Source: Corella eumyota (taxonomy: Eukaryota; Chordata; Ascidiacea; Phlebobranchia; Corellidae). Taken from it: a stretch of DNA of 64,000 nucleotides. The notes below the pieces were generated by a model, which was not told where the DNA came from, made no database searches, and was given only the letters and a program-made list of their open reading frames with translations. The position numbers and the translations under genes were made by a program. Where the stretch lies: positions 3,782,001 to 3,846,000 of the forward strand of contig OY720097.1 in assembly GCA_963082875.1 (NCBI GenBank). Reading direction: 5' to 3'. Of this stretch, positions 48,090 through 60,915 are shown in pieces; position 1 is the first letter of the stretch; each line of letters starts with the position of its first letter.

Positions 48090-49909
48090 ATGGCAGATAA
48101 AACTAAAACATGTCGTGCCAATGTTTTGATACTGATTGTTGCTGTGGCGGAGCTGACATTTATTTTGGCATTTTTTCTGCCGAAATTTTTACAGATCAAT
48201 GAGGAATCAAACCAATTAGAGCAAGATATTAACTGTGTAAATTGTTGCCAACAATCTCTGGCATTTAACTCAGAACAAAACTGTGATAATGTATATGGAA
48301 AATCAATAGGTTAGTTATAGTAGAATACATTAAAATTGTTTTTGAGTAAGGGTCTTGATTAAATTATGGCAGCTATTACAAGTCACAAATCGATTATAAA
48401 CCTAATTTATAAACAATTTTAGTGCATACACTCACGCTAAAAACTAACATAAATAATCTATAACAGTTGGTAATTCTTATAACTTCTAACTTTTAGCTGC
48501 AAGAATTGGGGTTTTGAATTTTTGGATCGTAACAGAAAAAAAGATTATAGCGACGATGACTTAAGAAAGGTACATTTGTTTAGACCTAAAATTTTAATGA
48601 ATAGTTTAAAATAAGGCTCGTGTAGTAACTAAGTGTTTAAATATTAAACAGGCAGTACAAGAGGTTTTGATGGAAGAGTCAAACAACGGATGGAATGAAA
48701 TAGGTAAGTAAACTCAGTTTGTATTTAATTATTTCAGATTGTCACAACTTTAAAGAATATAAATGCTTTAATATATAAATTGACATTTATAACCTTAAAA
48801 TAAATGTAATTTTTTAGTTAAACATAGTACAAAAGATGAGAAACAAGCACAACAACATTTGTCCAAAATCGAAAAATATGTTTTAAACGGGGATAGAGCC
48901 TACGCCCATTTAACATGTGACGGTCAACCTCAACCATCAAACGAAACAGGTAAACTTATACTCGTTAATAATCCCAAAATGACTTATTATTTAAATTTTC
49001 TGTGTTTCTTTGCGATCAAAGAAGATAAACCTAGACACCAAACTTGTAAGCTTAACTATTGACCGAGTCAAAACTAGCTTATCGTGTTACCTAAGAATAG
49101 TGGATGTGTAAAGCCCAAACGGTTGCAAACAATTTAAATCTTTTTAAAGGTATTATAAGGGCACCACAGTGGGAATACCGAAAAGGTGCTGGATTCGCTG
49201 TTAAGTCGGAAAACATCTCCTTCTCACGTGAAACTGGAGTGATAACAATATTGAACAGCGGTATCTACATCTTGTATCTTCATTCTACTTTTGCTCCGAC
49301 CTGGGAGGGCGTGCATGGTTACAACAAAACGTGAATATTTTATTGTATGACCGTATGATCAACAAAAATTTAGAGGTTATAAACCAGTACATTTTTGTTT
49401 TAGTGATTATAGTTGCTGCAGAAGACTTTTGGCATACAGAAAAAATGGCAAAACAATATCCAAACCATGCTCTAACAAAAGGTAAGAAGATTATTAATCA
49501 TATATCGAAAGTTAACAAAAATATTTTATTATCTCAGATTAATTATTCTCTTAAAAAAAATGTATTAATCTCTTTCACTTTTGTTTTAATAGATAATTAA
49601 ACCAGTCATTTATTCCATTTTAGGAGGGGAAAACTAAGCGTCACCCATCAAGTCCTAAAACTTGACAGAAAAAACTACAACCACAAAACCCTTATGATAG
49701 CCTCAGATATGGTTAACCCTAACGTAGAGTTTGATGCATGTCATCACAGGCTTGAAGGAGTTACACCGATTGGAATCGACTGCTTGGACACCACAAGCAC
49801 TTTCAACTTGGTCAAAGGTGACGAGTTGATAGTAAATTATACAATACCTGAAGGTATAATGCTTGGTTCGCACGAGTCGGAAACTTATTTTGGACTTTAC
49901 GAAATGTAG
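48090..49909 (+). CDS. TNF ligand 3, type II membrane cytokine; likely source of astacin anchor exons
   Basis: There are seven exons: 48090-48309, 48497-48569, 48652-48703, 48818-48949, 49150-49330, 49404-49481 and 49624-49909, about 340 residues. Exon 1 gives MADKTKTC, a membrane segment (about residues 11-35) and CVNCC. Exons 2 and 3 (CKNWGFEFLDRN, AVQEVLM) match exons 2 and 3 of the astacins. The TNF domain begins AYAHLTC in exon 4, continues SGIYILYLHSTF in exon 5 and ends ETYFGLYEM in exon 7. Joining exon 1 to exon 2 at the usual sites leaves the frame short by one base; all later junctions are in phase. The astacin exon 1 copies have the extra base. Either exon 1 has lost a base, an unusual donor is used, or the assembly is wrong. 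Confidence 0.78.
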
Positions 49910-50417
49910 TGTCTGTTGAACTAAATAAAGTTGTATTTTATATTTTGTAAAAAATTTTCGCTAATTTTTTTTTAATAATAAATTTTTTTTATTCGGCTGT
50001 AAATAAAAACGACAACTTAAAAGGCTTTTTTAATTTGCAAAGTTAAATGCAGTAAAAAATAAATTAATGAATGCTGTCAGTCAACTTTTAAAAATTATAT
50101 TTGCGAAAGAGCGCAGTTTATTAGCACTTGTCATAGTCTTTAAACAATATGTGGGTGTACGTAAATTACGCAAATAAATTAATTAAACTTCTAACCAACG
50201 CACTTTTATCAAAAATTAATATTTGTAGAAGATATAAAACTCTTAACTTTGCTTAAATTAAATTTTGACAACCAACAGTAAAAAACCTATACGCAAATCC
50301 GCTTCTAGTATGCAAATTTTTGAAAAAAAACACATAAAAATGGTGATAAATATGATTTAATTAAATGCCATACACAATAATTTATTTATTTGAATATTCC
50401 TCGAACAAACATATCGT
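49910..50417. other. Intergenic, no gene seen
   Basis: It includes the TNF 3 3' UTR, with 'aataaag' at 49924 as a likely poly(A) signal, then AT-rich sequence. Confidence 0.4.
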
Positions 50418-50844
50418 TTATTTTTCCAACCGAACCCGAATGCGAAGAACAAGATAACCTAAAAATCTTAGTCCCAAAAAAAAGACCCCTAAAATCATGA
50501 AATCAAAGCCAAGATTGTTTTTTTTAATGTCCATTTCTTGTAAAACTATGGTTGGGTCTTCAAACGGACAACCAATACCTGGTAAAACATAAAAGTTTTT
50601 ATCAAGCATGTATTTAAATTCGCCAAATAAATAGAACCATTTTAAACCAACCTTTTTGATTGAAGCATTGTATATTGGTTCGATTTAAACCATATATTGA
50701 AATAATAATTCCCTCAAAACCATACCGAACATAAGAACCATAACTTATCCATTTAAGATACCATGGAATGGTTTCAAACCGCACAAAAAAGCCAGAGAAT
50801 AGCAAAATAGGAACTGTCGTCATGGGCCCAACGTATGTAGCGAC
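50418..50844 (-). pseudogene. Last two exons of an ABCG1/ABCG4-type transporter, isolated fragment
   Basis: Exons 50844-50652 and 50578-50418 join in phase. The sequence [31 protein letters not shown]... [16 protein letters not shown] and a C-terminal LGVFFLGLRFLGYLVLR match the last membrane segments and end of ABCG1/ABCG4 half-transporters, which move sterols and lipids. No nucleotide-binding domain or earlier exon is found upstream (higher coordinates), where TNF copies begin, so this looks like a broken or displaced fragment. The open frames and splice sites are intact, so it is recent, or the rest of the gene is outside the assembly. Confidence 0.8.
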
Positions 50845-50969
50845 CTTTAAAAAATCATTTATAAAAAACAATAAGTATCGAAGCCTCGACATAAAAAGCA
50901 TTTACAATACAAACAAATCACTTTCTCTTTTTGTGTGTAAGGTTTTTGAAAAACTTTTTTTTATAAAAA

Positions 50970-51574
50970 ATAAAAAACTTAAGTGTTCGAATCCACCTGC
51001 ACCCCTTGATTTTGAAAGGTATTCAGTTTTTTTTAAAATGGTGTTACTATAAAAACAAAATGTCCATTGTTAAATTGGTTTCCTTAATTTAAAGTTCGTT
51101 TTTCGATTCTTTTAATCATTTTTTTCATTAGCAACAAAGGTTGTCGTTGGTTCTGCTTCGAAAAAACCCAAACGAAAATTGATTTTTTTTGAATAATTTT
51201 TTATTTCAACTTTTTCTATTAGTGCTCAAGCATCATAACAAAGAATGCAAACAAAAAACGAGATGATTTGTTCTGGTGTTTCCTTACATAATCATAAGTC
51301 GCTGAAAATTGAAAAACCGGGAAGATATTACGTTTACAGCCAACTTAAATTTAAATACAATGCAACTAGTAAGAAACAGTTTTTTTTAAATAAATTTTAT
51401 TTAAACAACCAAAATAATGTGATTTTAATTTTCAGGAACTGCAGCATTACACAGACACGTGACCTACTATAAAAATAAAACATAATCATCAAAGATTCGT
51501 TCTTCTGGAGAATAATTATTTCCTACGGAGTGAGAAACATAATAGGGCACCCAGTTGTACAAAAGTATCGAGTG
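50970..51574 (+). pseudogene. Partial, rearranged TNF 2 copy (first of two in tandem)
   Basis: It holds exon 3 (to 51019, KLKCSNPPAP), a hybrid made of the start of exon 4 joined into exon 5 (51232-51368, SLKIEKPGRYYVYSQLKF), and exon 6 to 'tgtacaaaagtatcg' at about 51570, where it breaks off into the next copy. It is disrupted in exon 6. Confidence 0.75.
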
Positions 51575-52497
51575 TTCGAATTGACTTGAGTGTTCGAATC
51601 CACCTGAACCCCTTGAATTTTTAAAAGGTATTCAGTTTCTTTTTAATAACGTAACTATAGAAACAAAATAACCTTTAATAAATTGGTTTCCTTAATTTTA
51701 AGTTCTCTTTTCGGTTCTTTTATTGATTTTTTTCATTAGCAACAAATGTTGGCGTTGGTTCTGCTTCGGAAAAACCCAAATAAAGGATCGATTTCTTTGT
51801 TTAATTTTCTGTTTCTAATATTTCTATTAGTGTTTAAACATCATAACAAAGAGTTACAAAACAACAAGTACTTAACCGAGATCAAGAGACCAAGAGCTCA
51901 AGTAACCGCACATAAAGATGCTATTCAAAATGAACCTAAACATTATCATCGTAAGTATTCTATTTAAAAAAATCAATTAATTAAAAACATAATGTTTATA
52001 CTTTATTTACCCTTTTTCTAAATTTTTTTATAGATGAACAGGAAATAACTTACTGGGATGACGCAAATAACAACATGATTTGTTCTGGCGTTTCCTTACA
52101 TAATCATAAGTCACTGAAAATTGAAAAGCCGGGAAGATACTATGTTTACAGTCAACTTAAATTTAAATACAATGCAACTAGTAAGAAGCATTTTTTATAA
52201 AATATTTATCATTTAAACAACCAAAAAATATTGTGATTTTAATTTTCAGGAACTGCGGCATTACACAGACACGTGACCTACTATAAAAATAAACATAATC
52301 GCCATAGATTCGTTCTTCTGGAAAATAATTATTTCCTAGGGGGTGAGAAACATAGTAGGGCACCCAGTTGTACAAAAGTATCGCAACACGGAGCAGTTTT
52401 TAATTTCGATGAAGGGGAAGAAATATTTGTTACCGCTCAAACGGGTCCCCATTCGCATTTAGTTGCAAATAAGGATCACGATTTTTTTTTGGGGTGA
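51575..52497 (+). pseudogene. TNF 2 copy lacking exons 1-2 (second of two in tandem)
   Basis: It holds exon 3 (about 51577-51630), exon 4 (51831-51950), exon 5 (52034-52180) and exon 6 (52250-52497). The TNF domain is open, but one T is missing in the T-run before GGGGTGA, so the protein ends HDFFLG rather than HDSFFGVIMVS and loses the last strand. The segment is inverted relative to its closest copies at 58696-60317. Confidence 0.75.
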
Positions 52498-53170
52498 TTA
52501 TGGTTTCTTAAAAAATACAAAACTTGGCCCAAAACAAAATAAAACAAATGAATATTACCTCTGTTACCACTACTACCTCAACTACTACTACTGCCATTTT
52601 TATAATTTTTACCTATTTTATTTGTATTACCTTTATTACTAATATTCCTCAATACCTTTTTTGTTACTATTATTTATGCAACTGCCCTTTACCTCTATTA
52701 CAAACAATATAACTTTATTATTCCTAACTTTTGATGATGGCGGTTAAATTGGCAATAGAGTATGTCGTTGTGGTGGCAATGGAGTTAATATGCACTTAAC
52801 AATTAAAACTAACAATTAATATTTTAATTTATTTTAATTTTATTTCTGGAAAAACCTCTTGTTTTTAAAAAACTGGCCAACTTTCATATTTTTATTTGAA
52901 TCCAAAACCTTCAATAATTTTTTTTTTTTATTCAACTGTTATACAATTTTTTGACCAGTCGCAAAAAAAATTTGTTGAGTATAGTAATATAATATATAAC
53001 TAGATTTATTTGATAAATAAAATATGGTTCGAAATCATTTAATCATTTTTAAAATTAATCTTTATTGATAAATAAAGTTATGCATAAACATTTCTTAATT
53101 AAAAATAATAAGTAAATTAATAAATCAAATATTACGTATTTATTAAACTAAAAACCTATTTAATTATTAG
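52180..53170. repeat. Left arm of a ~1-kb inverted duplication (partner 58020-59040)
   Basis: From TNF exon 6 through the (act)n run at 52565-52595, 'aactggccaactttcatat' near 52870 and the 'tagatttatttgataaat' region, the sequence recurs inverted at 58020-59040. The two arms enclose astacin C. Confidence 0.8.
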
Positions 53171-53326
53171 ACTTAAATCCTTAGAAAATAAACAATTTAA
53201 AAGTTTTAAAAAATTAAACAATTTAGAAGTTTTTAAAAATTAATTGGAAATTTTAAAAAGCATGGGTCGTACTTATTAAAAAAAATTGTCTTTTATTTAA
53301 TCTACTTTAACCTGTCTGAAACGAAA

Positions 53327-54195
53327 TATTATTATGCAAACAACAAAGTTTATTTAAACTTCGATTTGCTATCGAGTACTTGCTATAAAGTATTAGAGCA
53401 TACTAATAAACATTCTACCGAGTCAAGCTGTATGTATGGTAAAAAGTGATCGGGTTTGCGGCCTTTTTTTTGCGTACCTATTTAAATCGAGCGCGCATAC
53501 TGTTTTTGCTTTCAGTTGTGAACTTAAGCTACAGTTAGGGCATAAAAATATAAATTGACATAGAATTTAGAATTTTAATGTTTAGATAAAAATAGCATTA
53601 AAAATAAAATTTGTGGCTAAATATTATTATGCAAACAACAAAGTTTATTTAAACTTCGATTTGCTATCGAGTACTTGCTATGAAGTGTTAGAGCATACTA
53701 ATAAACATTCTACCGAGTCAACCTGTATGTATTATTGAAAAGTGTTCAGTTATTTCCCCTTTTTTGCGTACCTTTTTAAATCGAGCGCGCATACTGTTTT
53801 TTCTCTCAGTTGGTGAACTTAAGCTACAGTTACGGTAAAAAAATATAAATTGACATAAATTTTATAATTTTAAAATTGTTAGAATTTTAATGTTTAGATA
53901 AAAATAGCATTAAATATAAAATTTGTGGCTAAATATTACTATGCAAACAACAAAGTTTATTTACATTGTGTCGTTCGTTGTTAACATAGCATTAGTCATT
54001 ACAACAATACTCATTCTTGATAGTTGTGTTACGGAGATGGAAGAAGTTGTAGGTTCGTTTTTTACTTTTAAGTTAAAAATTAGCGTATAAACATTTTTTA
54101 ACAAATGATACGCTACTAGATACGATATTGGTGCTGTTATGTTGTTTTTTGAATTTTCTGGTAACCCCCGCTTTTGCATTTTGTGTTACATTTAA
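53327..54195 (+). repeat. Tandem repeats of the TNF 2 promoter/exon 1 region
   Basis: Two ~300-bp units (from about 53327 and 53624) each start with 'atgcaaacaacaaagtttat', the first codons of TNF 2 exon 1, then break away. A third start at 53941 continues as a whole exon 1 (MQTTKFIYIVSF...SCVTEMEEVV), with open frame and donor. The block is inverted relative to 44300-44640. No downstream exons follow. Confidence 0.75.
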
Positions 54196-55280
54196 ATGTA
54201 TATATTGTAGGGTTTGTCTAACTATACCCCACGTGACCAACAATAGGTTGATCGGAGAATAAAATACGCCCCTTGATCACAGATTGATCTCAGTTAATAT
54301 AAAAATAATACCGATAATGGGCCCAGAATTGCAACTGTCTAACTCGACTGATACAACAATTGAAATACTCTACAATGTATTCAATATTCAATACACAAGA
54401 AAAACAATTAACAAAAACAATACTGGCTTAACACTTACAAATCCATATTACTTTTAACAAAAAGCTAACTAAAGACCATTTATGAATTGTTAGAACAGGG
54501 CGAATCGTATTCTAAATATATGACGTACTAAAAGTAGAATTCCAAAATTATTCCAAGTTATGATACAAATAAAGACAAAAAGGCGAAACACAAATCACGT
54601 GACTAAGAACGCTGGAAAAAAGGGAAAAACTTGAAATGACCAGGCGATAAGGCGATCCAAAAAGAAGTGCACAATAGCGGCTAATGGTGTCCAACCGAGT
54701 GTGAAATTGTATTTAAAATTAATGAAAAAATATAAATCAGTTTTCATATAAATGGACTTAACATATATCTTTACTCTTTTGCGATATTTTTTAAAAGATT
54801 CGGTAAAAAGTTAAATTATAAAATAAGTTAAATATTAACTCCGTTTTATTCACATTAAAACAAACTAGAATGCAATTGGTGTAGGGATTACCTGTTTAAA
54901 ATTTAGTTACTACAAACCCCAATATTTTAAAAACTACTTTACTAATTTAACATTATTGGCATTTTTTTATATTTAAAAAATAATTTTTGCGGTCGCACTA
55001 ACGCTTCGAGTTTTTCATTTTCGAGTTTTTCATTTTCTTCGAGTTTTTCATTTTACTTATCAAATAAATCTAATTGAGGATACATATTTGATATTTAAAT
55101 TTCCTGTGTTTTTTACAACCAAAGAGTATGCTTAAACAATAAACAAGTTGGTTTCCAAAACTAATAAATCTCGAACTCTGGTTTAGCAATATTTATAAGT
55201 CTTTTAAAGGTAATATAAGGGTGGAAATACAAAAAAGGCGCAAATAAAACCATAGTGGCAATACAAAAAGGCGCAATAAA
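54196..55280. other. Intergenic region before astacin C
   Basis: 54200-54700 is single-copy sequence with nothing I recognise. 54990-55050 repeats 'tcgagtttttcattttc' three times. 55050-55280 is the promoter/5' UTR block shared with astacin A (34010-34251). Confidence 0.5.
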
Positions 55281-57588
55281 ATGGCAAAAGTCAATAATTT
55301 GATTCTTGTTGCTGTAGTTAATCTGGCATTTTTTCTGCTGATGATTGTATATGCTGTTAAAGAGTCAAGTCAGTTGGAGCAAGGCAATAACTGTGTGAAT
55401 TGCTGCCAATCTCTTGCATATAACTCAGGACAAAATTGTGATGAAGTATGCGGGAAATTTAATAGGTAAGTTAGAACAGATTTACACAAAATGCAAAATA
55501 TTGTATCCATTTGCTTTTCTTTCCTATAAAGTTATTTATTTTATATTTTTCATAAAAAAAAACAATTTTTGTATAAATTCATTGCCCAAATATATTTATC
55601 TTAATGAGTATAGCGTAGAACTAAAATGTAATTTAGATTTATTGTAAAAAACAGATTTGTGATTAAATTAATTTAACATATTTTTGATTACAGATAACCA
55701 ACTTTAATAAACAATAAAACATTTTAATGCTTATACTTCTAACTTTTAGCTGCAAGAACTTTAAATTCTTGGATCAAAACAAAAAAATAACCTTTCGCAA
55801 TGATGACTTAAAAAAGGTACATTTGTTTAGCCTTAAAATTGTCAATAAATAGCTTAAAAATATATCTTGTATATTAACAAAGGGTTTAAATATTAACCAG
55901 ACTGTACAAGAAGTTTTAATGGGAAAGTCTAACAACAAATTGATTCCATTAAGTAAGTAAATTCAACTTTATATAATTTTTTTCTCTCAATGTAACGATT
56001 TCAATGATTAGGCATATGAAAAGCTTAGGCCTATTATGATTAAGACTTTAATTGGGCCTATTAGCTTTATAAACATTACAATCAAATAGTTTTACAACAT
56101 ACTTTTTAGGTAAAAATAAAACAAAAGGTGACCATAATAAACGAACGAGAACTTTGACGTTAAAAACATCTTTTTTTAGGTCAAATTCTGGGCGTTAACT
56201 TTAAGTGCAAATTTAAAACCTCAATTTGCGAGCAAAATTGTAGATTAACTGGGTATGAATCGAACGAAATAGGATGCCCAATCAATTGTAATTGTAAGAG
56301 TGACGGATTTCTGGAGGGAGACATTAAATTTGAGAAGCAAGATTTAGACATGATTAAACTAGTAAATAATATTAGTAATTAGTATATTTTTTTTAGACAT
56401 TTTTTAAAATTAAATTTACAGAGTATTTAAAATAAATAAACACACCTGATATGGATTTAATTAACTGTTGTAACAAAAACGCTTATTTATTTTTTTTCAG
56501 AATTATGATTTTCTTCTCCCTGGTGTGGAGTTTGCAGCATCTGTCGGACTACTGAGATGGGATCAGATTAAGGAAGGTGGAAGAATTAAAGTCCCCTACG
56601 TCATAGACTCCACTATGGGTATGTCACATGATATTTATTTTTTTACTTGTTAAATTTAAAGTTGTTAGAAAAAATATTTATTTATTATTTTTTAAAAAAA
56701 TACCTTTTTTTAATTTAGGCACAAAAGCACGAAATGCAATTAAATCGGCAATGAATGAATTTTCTAACTTTACCTGTCTTGACTTTGTCGAAAACCAAAA
56801 AGTTAATTCTCAAGATTATTTAGCTTTTGTTGCTGATGGTGGTTGCTGGTACTAATAACTAAAATACATATTTTTTTAAGAATTTAAACAAACTTTTTAA
56901 AATTGTTCTTTACCTAACAAGCCTAATGATGGAGCTAAATTTAGAAAAACAATACACCTTGTTTAATAAAAAAGACATATATTGAACCACATTTTTTTGT
57001 ATTTTAAAGGTCTTATATGGGTAGACGGGGAGGTAGACAAGAGATTTCGATCGGGTATCGCTGTGAGAAGAAAGGAATTGTACAACATGAGATCATGCAT
57101 GCCCTCGGATTCTGGCATGAACAATCAAGACCAGATAGAGATGAACACGTGACTGTTCAATACAACAACATTATTGAAGGTTTACAACAATTATTTAATT
57201 ACCAACTAATCTTACCATCATTAGTTTATGTCATATTTTTATTTGAATAATACAATGTATAACAAATGTAACAAAGATATAGATGTGTTCTATATATACA
57301 TGTTATATTAAAAATTGTAAATTTTTGTTTATACTTGTAGGATTCAATCACAACTTTAACAAACGGACAGCTATCTATTCATTTGAATCCCCGTACGACC
57401 TTAATTCGATTATGCAATATGAGGGGGATGCCTTCTCGAAAAATCAGCAACCTACCATTATTGAAAAACTTACTAAGAAACCAGTTGTATCTCAGCGAGA
57501 AAGATTTTCTACAGAAGATGTTTATCAGATTAATGCGATGTATCGGTGCGCCCCAAAAAAAGCCAAAAATACCGGTGATATGGTTTAA
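55281..57588 (+). CDS. Astacin C: type II membrane-anchored astacin metalloprotease
   Basis: There are eight exons in phase: 55281-55465, 55750-55816, 55901-55952, 56180-56361, 56501-56618, 56719-56848, 57010-57179 and 57341-57588, giving 383 residues. It has the same layout as astacin A: membrane segment (residues about 5-24), CVNCC stalk, exon 4 Cys module and FLEGDIKF, then the catalytic domain with [19 protein letters not shown] and the same altered Met-turn, SIMQYEGD. The C terminus is extended by a basic tail (APKKAKNTGDMV), as in A. The two genes are close duplicates including promoter and introns. No TNF C-terminal exon remnant is seen directly downstream, unlike A. Confidence 0.92.
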
Positions 57589-58695
57589 TGATTTCACGTT
57601 TCTGTTTTTTTTTTTTAATTAAAACTTGATATCAAGCATTTAAAATGTAGTATAATATATTTCATAATATTAGTAATTAAAAAACATATTTAAAAAATAA
57701 TTTTTTTGTTATATATATTAAAATGCTTGTTTCTTTATTAAAAATCAAAAATTAATTCTAATATTAACAATTTAAAACTTGGTTAAAATTTTTTTGTTTG
57801 TTTATTATATTTAAATGGTTGTTTTTTAATTAAAAAATTAAAAATCAGTTTTAAGAATTAAAATATTGGTCTAATGTATATAAATATCAATAATTAAAAA
57901 TGTGTTAAAATATTTTTTTGTTTATTGCAATAAAAATGCAAATTTTTTAATAAAACTTAAAGATTAATTTTTTAAAACTGTTAAATTGTTTATGTTCTGA
58001 AATTTTAAGTATAATAACTAAATAGGTTTTTAGTTTAATAATTAAATACGTAATATTTGATTTATTAATTTAATTATTATTTTTAATTAACCAATGTTTA
58101 TGCATAACTTTATTTATCAATAAAGATTAATTTTAAAAATGATCAAATGATTTCAAACCATATTTTATTTATCAAATAAATCTAGTTATATATTATATTA
58201 CTACCATCGAAATTTTTTTTGCGACTGGTCAAAAAATTGTATAACAGTTAAATATAATAAAAAAAACAATTTATTAATGGTTTTGGTTTCAAATATGAAA
58301 GTTGGCCAGTTTTTTTAAAAACAAGAGGTGTTCCCAGAAATAAAATTAAAATAAATTAAAATATTAATTGTTAGTTTGCCCAATACTTAAAAACATTTAC
58401 ATTTAAAGTGCATATTAACTCCATTGCCACTACAACGACATACTCTATTGCCGTTTTAACCGCCATCATCAAAAGTTAGGAAAAATAAAGTTATATTAAC
58501 TGTAATAGAGGTAACGGGCAGTTGCATAGATATTAGTAATAAAAAGGGTATTGAGAAATAATGGTAATATAGGTAATACAAATAAAATAGGTAAAAATTA
58601 TAAAAATGGCAGTAGTAGTAGTTGAGGTAGTAGTAGTAACAGAGGTAATTAATATTCATTTGTTTTATTTTGTTTTGGGCCAAGTTTTGTATTTT
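57589..58695. other. AT-rich spacer and right inverted-repeat arm
   Basis: 57620-58020 is very AT-rich, with no gene. 58020 onward is the inverted copy of 52180-53170, including (agt)n at 58610-58645. Confidence 0.6.
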
Positions 58696-58958
58696 TTAAG
58701 AAACCATAATCACCCCAAAAAAAGAATCGTGATCCTTTTTTGCAACTAAATGCGAATGGGGACCCGTTTGAGTAGAAACAAATATTTCTTCCCCTTCATC
58801 AAAATTAAAAACCGCCCCGTGGTGCGATACTTTTGTACAACTGGGTGCCCTACTATGTTTCTCACCCCCTAGGAAATAATTATTTTCCAGAAGAACGAAT
58901 CTATGGCGATTGTGTTTATTTTTATAGTAGGTCACGTGTCTGTGTAATGCTGCGGTTC
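58696..58958 (-). pseudogene. TNF 2 exon 6 copy, isolated
   Basis: A complete, open last exon (to HDSFFGVIMVS) is followed upstream by only a few bases of intron before the sequence jumps to the 3' flank of the next copy (59045). No exon 5 belongs to it. Confidence 0.85.
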
Positions 58959-59346
58959 CTGAAAATTAAAGTCACATTATTTTTTGGTTGTTTAAATGAT
59001 AAATATTTTATAAAAAATGCTTCTTACTAGTTGCATTGTATAATTATATAATACATATAAGGAAAAAATTTGGCCTTTATAAAGTCAATTTTAGGATTGT
59101 GGAGACACAGAAGTTAACAATTTGGCCAGTTCCTTAACCTTTAGCTGATATTTTTAAAGATCTAATCGATTGTGTAACAAATTACTCCAACGCCCTACTC
59201 AAAGACGATACGACATTGCTTACTTTGCAAAACTCCTCTGAGTTTGCAATATCCTTCCAGTCGTAGAAAACCTTTAACCCATGGTAAAAGGATATATTTC
59301 AGTTTAAAGAAAATTAGGCCGGAAACTGGCCAAATTTGAAAACTTT

Positions 59347-60317
59347 CTACGACACCATAATCACCCCAAAAAAAGAATCGTGATCTTTTTTTGCAACTAA
59401 ATGTGAATGGGGACCTGTTTGAGCAGAAACAAATATTTCTTCCCCTTCATCAAAATTAAAAACTGCCCCGTGGTGCGATACTTTTGTACAACTGGGTGCC
59501 CTACTATGTTTCTCACCACCTAGGAAATAATTATTTTCCAGAAGAACAAATCTATGACGATTATGTTTATTTTTATAGTAGGTCACGTGTCTGTGTAATG
59601 CTGCGGTTCCTGAAAATTAAAATCACAATATTTTTTGGTTGTTTAAATGATAAATATTTTATAAAAAATGCTTCTTACTAGTTGCATTGTATTTAAATTT
59701 AAGTTGACTGTAAACATAGTATCTTCCCGGTTTTTCAATTTTCAGTGACTTATGATCATGTAAGGAAACGCCAGAACAAATCATAGAGTTTTTGGCGTCA
59801 TCCCAGTAAGTTATTTCTTGCTCGTCTATAAAAAAATTTAGAAAAAGGGTAAATAAAGTATAAACATTATGTTTTTAATTAATTGAATTTTTTTAAATAG
59901 AATACTTACGATGGTAATGTTTAGGTTCATTTTGAATAGCATCTTTATGTGCCGTTACTTGAGCTCTTGGTCTCTTGATCTCGGTTAAGTAATTGTAGTT
60001 TTGAAATTCTCTGTTATGATGCTTAAACACTAATAGAAATATTAGAAACAGAAAATTAAACAAAGAAATCGATCCTTTATTTGGGTTTTTCCGAAGCAGA
60101 ACCAAAGCCTGATCCAAAACCTTGTTGCTACGTAACAAAAAAAATAAAAGAACCGAAAAGGGAACTGAAATTTAAGGAACCCAATTTAATAATGGTTGAT
60201 AATAATTTGTTTCTATAGTTACACCATTTAAAAAAGAAATTGGATACCTTTCAAAAATTCTAAGGGTGCAGGTGGATTCGAACACTTAAGTTTTTCATTT
60301 TCAATGGCGAGTTTTAC
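59347..60317 (-). pseudogene. TNF 2 copy with exons 3-6 only
   Basis: Exons 60317-60248, 60029-59910, 59825-59679 and 59609-59347 are in phase and almost identical to TNF ligand 2, including the whole TNF domain. Exons 1 and 2 are missing, so it lacks a membrane anchor. The nearest first exon (60503) is on the opposite strand. It may be silent, or alive with an unknown first exon. Confidence 0.8.
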
Positions 60318-60502
60318 CTTCTGCAAAAAAAAGCAAAAATGCCTAGAGCGTTGTAGTTTGACGTTATAAAAAAAGATAAGCCCTTTTTCAAACCTTTTCG
60401 TTATATACCCCTCCTTTTCAAAAATAAGTATATTGGGTACGACTTTCAAAAGACGAAGGATTGACGTCAATATTCTTACTAAAAAAAATATAAATCTAAA
60501 AA

Positions 60503-60607
60503 ATGCAAAAAAAGATATATATTATTTCATGTATCTTTAACATTGCTTTGTTGTTTGCAACATTCTTTATTCTAAACAGTTGTGTAGCAGAGATGGAGGA
60601 AGTAATA
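60503..60607 (+). pseudogene. Isolated TNF 2-type first exon
   Basis: It encodes MQKKIYIISCIFNIALLFAT... with NSCVAEMEEVI and a donor at 60608, clearly related to TNF 2 exon 1 but diverged. No matching exons follow on this strand before astacin D. Confidence 0.65.
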
Positions 60608-60723
60608 GGTAGTTTTCAATTTAGATTTTATTATATTGGCCTTATAAATAATTTTTGCAATAGGTGTTGTTTAGACACATTAATTACTTAACAGCAAGTT
60701 AGATTATGATTATGAAAAAACAA

Positions 60724-60915
60724 GTACAAATTGTTTCAGTAAAAGTTGGGTACTTCTAGTTATTTTGCTGTTAATGTTAATTGGTTTATCAATTGAGTAC
60801 GGCGTATTTTACTATTTCTATCCACAATACAGCGTTAAACAAAATCAGTGGCAAAATAGCCTACAATGTACTCAACGCTGTGCAAATGCAAAGTTTGATT
60901 GCTAGAACAAACGTG
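60724..60915 (+). pseudogene. TNF 1 exon 1 fragment
   Basis: It matches 44853-45050 (NCFSKSWVLLVILLLMLIG...CTQRCANAKFDC) but lacks the start and has a stop where TNF 1 has Ser in the stalk. 60920-61350 beyond it holds nothing recognisable apart from TNF 3-like upstream sequence. Confidence 0.85.
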
